Source: Mycobacterium sp. (GTDB taxonomy: Bacteria; Actinomycetota; Actinomycetes; Mycobacteriales; Mycobacteriaceae). From it: 12,827 nucleotides of DNA. The translations under genes and the position numbers were made by a program. Shown in pieces: positions 7,653 through 12,827 of the stretch. The notes below the pieces were generated by a model that worked only from the letters and a program-made list of their open reading frames with translations, was not told the DNA's origin and did no database searches. Position 1 is the first letter of the stretch. Every line of letters starts with the position of its first letter. The DNA lies in assembly GCA_019246375.1 (NCBI GenBank), contig JAFAQO010000621.1, forward strand, positions 1-12,827, in the 5' to 3' direction.

Positions 7653-7682
7653 TTGACCCCGTAGTCGCTGGTCACGTACCCT
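7653..7682 (+). promoter_or_regulatory. Sigma-A-type promoter for rplU-rpmA
   Basis: TTGACC (-35, 7653-7658) and TACCCT (-10, 7677-7682) are separated by 18 bp, close to the housekeeping consensus. The predicted start is about 7689-7690, giving a leader of roughly 116 nt before the rplU ATG. This is the best-formed promoter in the window, as expected for ribosomal protein genes. Confidence 0.65.
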
Positions 7683-7689
7683 TGACCAG
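7668..7689. promoter_or_regulatory. Perfect inverted repeat bracketing the rplU -10 (operator-like)
   Basis: CTGGTCA (7668-7674) and TGACCAG (7683-7689) form a perfect 7-bp dyad with an 8-bp spacer (7675-7682). The -10 hexamer lies entirely in the spacer. The geometry suits a dimeric repressor competing with RNA polymerase. Because the arms end at about the transcription start, an RNA hairpin is less likely to be the functional form. I cannot match it to a known mycobacterial operator. Confidence 0.45.
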
Positions 7690-7805
7690 TTGTCGCCTGG
7701 CCGCAATCGAGCTTTGCCGGCACATCCCCAGACCCACCACGCCGCACCGCCGCTAGCAGGCGCGTGACGCGTGACGCAAACGATAAGAAGAGGTAGATAC
7801 CCACG

Positions 7806-8117
7806 ATGGCGACCTACGCAATCGTCAAGACCGGCGGCAAGCAGTACAAGGTTGCTGTCGGCGACGTGGTCAAGGTCGAGAAACTCGACTCCGAGCCCGG
7901 CGCCAACGTATCGCTGCCCGTCGCCCTGGTTGTGGACGGTGCGAACGTCACCACCGACGCCGACGCGCTGGCCAAGGTGGCGGTGACCGGCGAGGTGCTC
8001 GAGCACATCAAGGGCCCCAAGATCCGGATCCACAAGTTCAAGAACAAGACCGGCTACCACAAGCGGCAGGGCCACCGTCAACAGCTGACGGTGCTGCGGG
8101 TCACCGGAATCAAGTAG
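7806..8117 (+). CDS. rplU: 50S ribosomal protein bL21
   Basis: Binds 23S rRNA in the large subunit. It has 103 residues, the normal bacterial length. It opens with [15 protein letters not shown] (2-16), the standard bL21 start, and ends with the basic signature around [23 protein letters not shown] (from about 71), which contacts rRNA. The ATG at 7806 is preceded by a purine-rich AAGAAGAGG (7785-7793), 12 nt away and rather distant. It is the first gene of a two-gene operon with rpmA (13-bp gap). The strong upstream promoter and roughly 116-nt leader point to control separate from rne. Confidence 0.97.
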   Translation: MATYAIVKTGGKQYKVAVGDVVKVEKLDSEPGANVSLPVALVVDGANVTTDADALAKVAVTGEVLEHIKGPKIRIHKFKNKTGYHKRQGHRQQLTVLRVTGIK

Positions 8118-8130
8118 CGGAGGCGAAGAC

Positions 8131-8391
8131 ATGGCACACAAGAAAGGCGCGTCCAGCTCGCGCAACGGTCGTGATTCCGCTGCGCAGCGGCTGGGCGTGA
8201 AGCGGTTCGGCGGTCAGATCGTCAAGGCCGGCGAGATTTTGGTGCGTCAGCGCGGCACGAAGTTCCACCCGGGTATCAACGTCGGCCGCGGGGGCGACGA
8301 CACCCTGTTCGCCAAAGCAGCCGGTGCCGTCGAGTTCGGGGTCAAGCGCGGACGCAAGACCGTCAACATCGTGGCCGCCACGCGAGACTGA
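8131..8391 (+). CDS. rpmA: 50S ribosomal protein bL27
   Basis: Large-subunit protein whose N-terminal tail reaches the peptidyl-transferase centre and helps position tRNA. It has 86 residues starting [15 protein letters not shown], without the cleavable N-terminal extension seen in Firmicutes, so no processing protease is needed. The conserved core includes [10 protein letters not shown] and [10 protein letters not shown], then [12 protein letters not shown]. Shine-Dalgarno GGAGG (8119-8123) lies 7 nt before the ATG in the 13-bp gap after rplU, so the two are co-transcribed. The 104-bp gap to obgE shows no clear promoter or terminator; the three-gene rplU-rpmA-obgE order is very common in bacteria. 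Confidence 0.97.
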   Translation: MAHKKGASSSRNGRDSAAQRLGVKRFGGQIVKAGEILVRQRGTKFHPGINVGRGGDDTLFAKAAGAVEFGVKRGRKTVNIVAATRD

Positions 8392-8495
8392 AGCGGGTCT
8401 GAGCGTCGCGAGTGTGCAACCAAACCCTGAATCCGCCCAGGCAGATTTCGTGGTAGCTGCACGCTCGGCGAGTGAGACGGGTGAGAGGAACCCCG

Positions 8496-9944
8496 ATGCC
8501 TCGGTTTGTCGACCGCGTCGTCATCCACGCGCGGGCGGGCTCGGGCGGTAACGGCTGCGCCTCGATTCACCGGGAGAAATTCAAGCCGCTCGGCGGTCCT
8601 GACGGTGGCAACGGAGGTCGCGGCGGCAGCGTCGTGTTGGTCGTCGACCCGCAGGTGCACACGCTGCTGGACTTCCACTTCCGGCCCCATATTGTCGCTG
8701 CGTCCGGCAAGCAGGGCCGCGGCAGCAACCGCGACGGGCCCGCAGGGGCTGACCTGGAGGTCAAGGTGCCCGACGGCACGGTCGTGCTCGACGAAAACGG
8801 CCGGCTGCTCGCTGACTTGGTCGGCGCCGGCACCCGCTTCGAAGCCGCGGTGGGTGGCCGCGGCGGCCTGGGCAACGCCGCGCTGGCTTCGCGTGCGCGC
8901 AAGGCGCCGGGCTTCGCGCTGCTGGGCGAGAAGGGCCAGGCCCGAGACCTCACGCTCGAGCTCAAAACCGTTGCCGACGTCGGCCTGATCGGGTTTCCCT
9001 CGGCCGGAAAATCCTCTCTGGTGTCGGCGATTTCGGCGGCCAAGCCCAAGATCGCCGACTACCCGTTCACCGCGCTGGTGCCCAATCTCGGCGTGGTTTC
9101 GGCAGGGGAGCGCACATACACCGTCGCCGACGTACCCGGCCTGATCCCGGGCGCCTCACAAGGCCGCGGCCTGGGGCTGGACTTCCTGCGCCACATCGAG
9201 CGGTGCGCGGTGCTGGTTCACGTCGTCGATTGCGCCACCGCCGAGCCCGGCCGCGATCCGGTTTCCGACATCAACGCGCTGGAAGCCGAGCTCGCCGCTT
9301 ACACGCCGACGCTGCAAGGAGATTCGGCGCTCAGCGACCTCGCCGAGCGGCCCAGGGCGGTGGTGCTCAACAAGATCGACGTGCCGGCGGCCCGCGAGCT
9401 CGCCGCGTTCGTCCGCGACGACATCGCCGAACGCGGCTGGCCCGTGTTCTGCGTCTCGACGGTCAGTCATGAAGGCTTGCAGCCGTTGGTGTTTGCGCTG
9501 GCGGACATGGTTTCCACGTATCACGCTGCGCAGCCGATAGTGGTGCCGCGACGGCCGGTGATCCGCCCGATACCAATCGACGAGTCCGGTTTCAGCGTGG
9601 AACCCGATCCGGAGCAGCCGGCCAGTTTCCTCGTGCGCGGCGCCCGGCCCGAACGCTGGATCGCTCAGACCGACTTCGACAACGACGAAGCCGTTGGCTA
9701 CCTCGCGGACCGCTTGGCGCGCCTGGGTGTCGAAGACGAACTGCTGCGGCTGGGCGCGCAACCCGGTTGTGCGGTCACCATCGGCGACGTGACGTTCAAT
9801 TGGGAGCCTCAGACACCCGCCGGTGGAGACGTCGCGATGTCCGGTCGCGGTACCGACGTGCGTCTGGAACGCACCGAGCGGGTCGGCGCCGCCGAACGCA
9901 AGGCGGCCCGCCGGCAACGCCGCGAGCACGGTGACCGCTCATGA
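8496..9944 (+). CDS. obgE: Obg-family GTPase (ribosome assembly / stress)
   Basis: GTPase associated with late 50S assembly and linked to ppGpp and growth control. It has 482 residues. The glycine-rich Obg fold covers about 2-159 ([18 protein letters not shown]). The G domain carries the G1 loop GFPSAGKSS (166-174), [14 protein letters not shown] (187-200), G3 DVPGL (212-216) and G4 NKID (292-295). The C-terminal OCT domain spans about 355-435, followed by a basic tail ([11 protein letters not shown]). ATG 8496 is chosen because [11 protein letters not shown] is the family start and GAGAGGA (8483-8489) lies 6 nt upstream; an in-frame GTG at 8472 is less likely. The TGA stop (9942-9944) overlaps an ATG at 9941 that begins a mini-ORF leading to proB. 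Confidence 0.96.
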   Translation: MPRFVDRVVIHARAGSGGNGCASIHREKFKPLGGPDGGNGGRGGSVVLVVDPQVHTLLDFHFRPHIVAASGKQGRGSNRDGPAGADLEVKVPDGTVVLDENGRLLADLVGAGTRFEAAVGGRGGLGNAALASRARKAPGFALLGEKGQARDLTLELKTVADVGLIGFPSAGKSSLVSAISAAKPKIADYPFTALVPNLGVVSAGERTYTVADVPGLIPGASQGRGLGLDFLRHIERCAVLVHVVDCATAEPGRDPVSDINALEAELAAYTPTLQGDSALSDLAERPRAVVLNKIDVPAARELAAFVRDDIAERGWPVFCVSTVSHEGLQPLVFALADMVSTYHAAQPIVVPRRPVIRPIPIDESGFSVEPDPEQPASFLVRGARPERWIAQTDFDNDEAVGYLADRLARLGVEDELLRLGAQPGCAVTIGDVTFNWEPQTPAGGDVAMSGRGTDVRLERTERVGAAERKAARRQRREHGDRS

Positions 9945-9997
9945 CGTGCCGGCGACGATGCTTAAGCGATGCGATGAGGAGGAGCGGCACCAGGTGA
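9941..9997 (+). CDS. Putative 18-codon linker mini-ORF between obgE and proB
   Basis: ATG 9941 overlaps the obgE stop (ATGA), and the frame ([18 protein letters not shown]) ends at TGA 9995-9997, which overlaps the proB GTG 9994-9996 (GTGA). The mini-ORF therefore closes the gap with stop/start overlaps at both ends, the layout described for MIRU mini-ORFs. It has no obvious Shine-Dalgarno of its own and would depend on ribosomes finishing obgE. Codon 1 is followed by Arg/Cys-rich residues with no known motif. It could relay translation to proB or could be a by-product of the repeat. Confidence 0.35.
   Translation: MTCRRRCLSDAMRRSGTR
9948..9988 (+). repeat. MIRU-like dispersed repeat, copy 2 (upstream of proB)
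   Basis: A 41-bp element matching 4066-4105. The first 14 bases (GCCGGCGACGATGC) and last 18 bases (GCGATGAGGAGGAGCGGC) are identical to copy 1. The centre differs and is 1 bp longer. It provides the Shine-Dalgarno GAGGAGGAG (9976-9984), 9 nt before the proB GTG. The indel shifts the reading frames relative to copy 1, so the frame encoding DEEER here runs in phase with proB. Confidence 0.75.
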
Positions 9998-11121
9998 ACA
10001 GCGCAGCGCGCGAGAGTATTCGGACCGCGCGACGGGTTGTGGTCAAGGTGGGCACCGCTGCGCTGACCACGCCGTCCGGAATGTTCGACGCCGGCAGTCT
10101 GGCCGGGCTTGCCGACGCGATCGAGGCCCGGATGAAGGCCGGCTCCGACGTGGTCATCGTGTCTTCGGGGGCGATCGCAGCCGGCATTGAGCCGCTCGGC
10201 TTGAACCGGCGGCCCGCCGATCTCGCTACTAAGCAGGCGGCGGCGAGTGTCGGGCAGGTGGCGCTGGTCAATGCGTGGAGCGCGGCGTTCGCTCGCTACC
10301 AACGCACGGTCGGGCAGGTGCTGCTGACCGCACACGACATTTCGATGCGGGTGCAGCACACCAACGCTCAGCGCACGCTGGACCGGCTACGGGCGCTGCG
10401 TGCGGTGCCGATCGTCAACGAGAACGACACGGTGGCCACCAACGAGATCCGGTTCGGCGACAATGACCGACTTTCAGCGTTGGTCGCACACCTGGTCGGA
10501 GCTGATGCTTTGGTGCTGCTCTCCGACATCGACGGGCTGTACGCCTCAGACCCGCGGAAAACGCGCGAAGGGGGCCGCGACAAAAGCGGGGCGCATTTCA
10601 TTCCGGAGGTTTCCGGCCCCGCCGATCTCGACGGTGTGGTCGCCGGCCGGGGGAGCCATTTGGGAACCGGTGGAATGGCATCCAAGGTGTCGTCGGCGCT
10701 GCTGGCCGCCGACGCCGGTGTGCCGGTGCTGCTGGCCGCCGCCGCGGATGCCGCTGCGGCATTGGCGGACGCCTCGGTGGGCACGGTGTTCGCCGCACGG
10801 CCCGACCGGATGTCGGCACGCCGGTTCTGGGTCCGTTACGCCGCGGAATCCGCGGGCTCGCTCACCCTCGACGAGGGCGCGGTACGCGCAGTGCTGCGCC
10901 AGCGCCGCTCGCTGCTGCCCGCGGGTATCACCGCGCTATCGGGCCGCTTCTTCGGCGGTGACGTGGTCGAACTGCGCGGCCCGGATACTGTCGCGGTGGC
11001 CCGTGGTGTGGTCGCCTATGACGCGGCGGAACTCGCTGCCATGATGGGCCGGTCGACGTCAGAGCTGCCCGCAGAGTTGCGCCGGCCCGCGGTGCACGCC
11101 GACGACCTCGTCGCCTTGTGA
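9994..11121 (+). CDS. proB: Glutamate 5-kinase
   Basis: First step of proline synthesis: ATP-dependent phosphorylation of glutamate to gamma-glutamyl phosphate, passed to ProA. It has 375 residues. The amino-acid-kinase domain shows [10 protein letters not shown] (15-24), [15 protein letters not shown] (55-69), VNENDTV (141-147), FGDNDRLSA (154-162), LLSDIDGLY (175-183) and GTGGMASK (224-231). A C-terminal PUA domain follows (about 288-365). A polar stretch at 189-201 ([13 protein letters not shown]) seems longer than in the M. tuberculosis protein as I remember it. GTG 9994 gives about seven residues before the conserved IRTAR and a Shine-Dalgarno 9 nt away; in-frame ATG 9958 and GTG 9946 would add repeat-encoded residues. 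No proA is adjacent. Confidence 0.95.
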   Translation: MNSAARESIRTARRVVVKVGTAALTTPSGMFDAGSLAGLADAIEARMKAGSDVVIVSSGAIAAGIEPLGLNRRPADLATKQAAASVGQVALVNAWSAAFARYQRTVGQVLLTAHDISMRVQHTNAQRTLDRLRALRAVPIVNENDTVATNEIRFGDNDRLSALVAHLVGADALVLLSDIDGLYASDPRKTREGGRDKSGAHFIPEVSGPADLDGVVAGRGSHLGTGGMASKVSSALLAADAGVPVLLAAAADAAAALADASVGTVFAARPDRMSARRFWVRYAAESAGSLTLDEGAVRAVLRQRRSLLPAGITALSGRFFGGDVVELRGPDTVAVARGVVAYDAAELAAMMGRSTSELPAELRRPAVHADDLVAL

Positions 11122-11178
11122 AGTCGGGTAATTCAGCAGATGTTCTGTCGCTGAGAGAATGGGGTATCGGTAATCGAT

Positions 11179-12258
11179 ATGCCGACCCGAATCGTCATTG
11201 TTGGAGCCAGTGGCAACATCGGTACCGCCTTGCTGAAGCGGTTGGCCGCAGCGGGCGGCGACTATGAATTGCATGGCGTTGCCCGGCGCCGACCGCCGCC
11301 GGTCGGTGTTTATCAGGCCGCGTCCTGGCACCAACTTGATGTAGCAGAACAACAGGCGGTGACGCGCTTGCAGCGAGTGCTCACCGGCGCCGACTGCGTG
11401 GTCCATTTGGCCTGGGCATTTCAGCCGACCCGCAATACCCGCTACCTGGATGCGGTGGGTATCAACGGCAGCAAGGCCGTGCTTGCCGCTGCGCGAGCCG
11501 CCGGTGTGGGCCAGCTGGTGCACATGTCTTCGGTGGGCACCTACGCCGCGGGGCGCTACGGGCAACGCGTCGACGAATCGTGGTCCACCGCCGGTATCGC
11601 CACCTCACCGTATAGCCGGGCGAAATCTGCGGTGGAAGCTCTGCTCGACGACTACCAACGTGGCGATGGCGGCGAACTGGTGATCACCCGGATGCGGCCG
11701 GGATTCGTCATGCAACGCGACGCCGCCTCGGGACTGCGACGATACACACTTCCTGCCTACATCGACACGGCGTGGCTGCGGCTGCTGCCGGTGCTGCCGC
11801 TGGACCGGTCGCTGACGATACCGGTGGTCCACGCCGACGACGTGGCCGACGCTGTGGTCAGGTCGATCGAGCGTCGCGCGGGCGGGCCGTTCAATCTCAG
11901 CGCCGAGCCGCCGGTGCGCCGCGACGACGTCGCCCATGCCTTGGGCGCCAAGGCCATTCACCTTCCGTGGCCAATATTGCGGGTGCTGGTTCAGGCCAGT
12001 TGGCTGGCACGGCTGCAACCGATCGACCAAGGTTGGCTCGATCTCGCCTTCTCGGTTCCGCTGCTCGACACCCACCGCGCCCGCACGCAGCTCGACTGGA
12101 CCCCGCAACACAACTCACTGGACGCCATTGCCGAACTCATCGACGGGTTCATCCACCACAGCGCGACGCCCAGCCCGGTCCTGGCCACCCGATCCTTCGT
12201 CAACAGCATCCGCCGCGACCTGTCGAATGGACCGATCACCACCCGGAAGGTGCCTTAG
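11179..12258 (+). CDS. NAD(P)-dependent epimerase/dehydratase, extended SDR family
   Basis: A 359-residue Rossmann-fold protein; substrate unknown. The dinucleotide-binding loop is GASGNIG (9-15), near the start as expected. Other family marks are DVVxHLAW-like DCVVHLAWA (72-80), a catalytic-type Ser in MSSVGTY (116-122) and the YxxxK pair Tyr145/Lys149 in SPYSRAK. TRMRPGFVM (170-178) and VVHADDVADAV (216-226) are typical of NAD-dependent epimerases. The C-terminal third includes a hydrophobic stretch near 263-279. ATG 11179 is the only start that keeps the N-terminal beta strand. The Shine-Dalgarno is poor; TATCGG (11165-11170) lies 8 bp before the ATG, so a leaderless transcript is possible but weakly supported. 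It follows proB by 57 bp and is not part of the remembered M. tuberculosis order here. The role is probably sugar, sterol or small-molecule redox or epimerisation, which I cannot narrow. Confidence 0.85.
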   Translation: MPTRIVIVGASGNIGTALLKRLAAAGGDYELHGVARRRPPPVGVYQAASWHQLDVAEQQAVTRLQRVLTGADCVVHLAWAFQPTRNTRYLDAVGINGSKAVLAAARAAGVGQLVHMSSVGTYAAGRYGQRVDESWSTAGIATSPYSRAKSAVEALLDDYQRGDGGELVITRMRPGFVMQRDAASGLRRYTLPAYIDTAWLRLLPVLPLDRSLTIPVVHADDVADAVVRSIERRAGGPFNLSAEPPVRRDDVAHALGAKAIHLPWPILRVLVQASWLARLQPIDQGWLDLAFSVPLLDTHRARTQLDWTPQHNSLDAIAELIDGFIHHSATPSPVLATRSFVNSIRRDLSNGPITTRKVP

Positions 12259-12314
12259 CGGCCGCCGGTCAGTGAGCCGAAAGTAGCTTCAAAACACGGC
12301 ATGCCCTGCACGTT

Positions 12315-12827
12315 CTAGCGCAGTGCCAGCGGCGCCAGTTCGTCGGCGAGCAGCGTCAATAGTTCCGAGCAGCCGCCGTCGACCTTGACGGTGGCCAGGT
12401 CGTCGCCGCGGGTGGGTCCGCGGTTGACGATTGCGATCGGGATCCGAAGTGACGCCGCGTGGCGGACGAACCGGTAGCCGGAGAACACCGTCAGCGACGA
12501 TCCGGCCACCAGCAGTGCCCCGGCATCATCGACTAACGAATATCCCTGGGCGACAAGGTCTTTAGGCACATTTTCGCCGAAGTAGACGATGTCGGGCTTG
12601 AGCATACCGCCGCATGACGGACAGTCGAGGTAGCGAAATCGGGTGGTATCGGTGACGACGGCATCGGCGTCGGGCGCCACCGCCAATCCCCCGACGGCCT
12701 CCGCCCGTTGCAGGAAACCCGGGTTCAGTGCCTCCAGCTTTTCGGCCAGCGCCGCGCGGCTGATCGTGTGTCCGCAACTCAGGCACACCACCTGTGCGTA
12801 GCTGCCGTGCAGGTTGACCACGGTCGC
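12315..12827 (-). CDS. Sir2-family NAD-dependent protein deacylase (SIRT4-like), C-terminal part
   Basis: Minus-strand gene entering from the right edge; 170 residues are visible and the N-terminal Rossmann part (GAGxS, TQNID) lies outside. Counting from the edge, the catalytic His is His7 in LHG. The zinc site is CLSC (Cys15, Cys18) plus CPSC (Cys69, Cys72). CGGMLKPDIVYFGENVP follows, then the NAD-binding AGSSLTVFSGYRFV and IAIVNRGPTRGD. The long ~50-residue insert between the two CxxC pairs (with NPGF and LAVAPDAD) and the LKPDIVYFGE motif resemble SIRT4/class II sirtuins rather than the CobB-like sirtuin Rv1151c. It would remove acyl groups from lysines using NAD. It converges on the epimerase gene, with 56 bp between the stops and no clear terminator. 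Confidence 0.9.
   Translation of the reverse strand, partial: ATVVNLHGSYAQVVCLSCGHTISRAALAEKLEALNPGFLQRAEAVGGLAVAPDADAVVTDTTRFRYLDCPSCGGMLKPDIVYFGENVPKDLVAQGYSLVDDAGALLVAGSSLTVFSGYRFVRHAASLRIPIAIVNRGPTRGDDLATVKVDGGCSELLTLLADELAPLALR

Noticed and set aside
7762..7775. Tandem 7-bp repeat GCGTGAC x2 in the rplU leader, with a 10-codon frame from GTG 7764 ending at 7796
   Set aside because: Two short units only; the peptide MTRDANDKKR has no overlap with rplU and no ribosome-binding site, so chance is the simplest explanation.
8472..8495. In-frame upstream GTG for obgE
   Set aside because: It would add MRRVRGTP before the universal [11 protein letters not shown] start and would consume the good Shine-Dalgarno at 8483-8489.
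8392..8495. Possible promoter or hairpin between rpmA and obgE
   Set aside because: GAGCGT (8401-8406) can pair with ACGCTC (8461-8466) but only across a long loop, and no TANNNT with a sensible context is seen; not strong enough to annotate.
12259..12314. Bidirectional terminator between the convergent epimerase and sirtuin genes
   Set aside because: Only the short palindrome GGCATGCC and weak GC pairings are present; no stem-loop with a usable loop.
1..12827. Phage, transposon, CRISPR, toxin-antitoxin, tRNA or rRNA content
   Set aside because: No transposase or integrase motifs, no regularly spaced repeats, no tRNA-like cloverleaf recognised, and all large plus-strand frames are accounted for by housekeeping or metabolic genes.

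Overview
The window is chromosomal core DNA from a mycobacterium, most likely a non-tuberculous species. Evidence: high G+C, frequent GTG starts, GTGA stop/start overlaps, and proteins that match remembered Mycobacterium tuberculosis sequences almost residue for residue (valS, folC, ndk, rne, rplU, rpmA, obgE, proB). Gene order follows M. tuberculosis Rv2448c-Rv2439c with two differences, both from memory: the dctA gene that lies between rne and rplU in M. tuberculosis is absent here, and the gene after proB is an SDR-type epimerase followed by a convergent sirtuin rather than nadE.

Layout. 1-4010: the 3' part of valS, then folC and a small four-helix membrane protein (DUF4233-like), joined by two GTGA overlaps and so probably one translationally coupled operon. 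4011-4109: a short spacer with a good -10 element, a probably leaderless 17-codon mini-ORF and the first copy of a ~40-bp repeat. 4110-4517: ndk. 4518-4834: a 317-bp non-coding stretch that looks like the extended -10 promoter and long folded 5' leader of rne. 4835-7600: rne (RNase E/G). 7601-7805: a terminator-like hairpin, then a strong sigma-A-type promoter whose -10 is bracketed by a perfect 7-bp inverted repeat. 7806-8391: rplU-rpmA (bL21, bL27). 8496-9944: obgE. 9945-9993: a second copy of the same repeat, carrying a mini-ORF that overlaps both neighbours. 9994-11121: proB. 11179-12258: an SDR epimerase/dehydratase. 12315-12827 (minus strand): the C-terminal part of a SIRT4-like sirtuin running off the window.

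Theme. Most genes serve protein synthesis and nucleotide/RNA metabolism: tRNA charging, folate polyglutamylation, NTP balancing, RNA decay, ribosomal proteins and a ribosome-assembly GTPase. There is no sign of phage, IS element, CRISPR or defence genes. The novelty is in the spacers: (i) two copies of a MIRU-like element with mini-ORFs wired into the flanking start/stop codons; (ii) an rne leader with mutually exclusive helices and a large hairpin abutting the Shine-Dalgarno; (iii) an operator-like dyad on the rplU promoter; and (iv) an IF-2-like N-terminal module on RNase E. Family assignments rest on sequence recognition; regulatory claims are inference.
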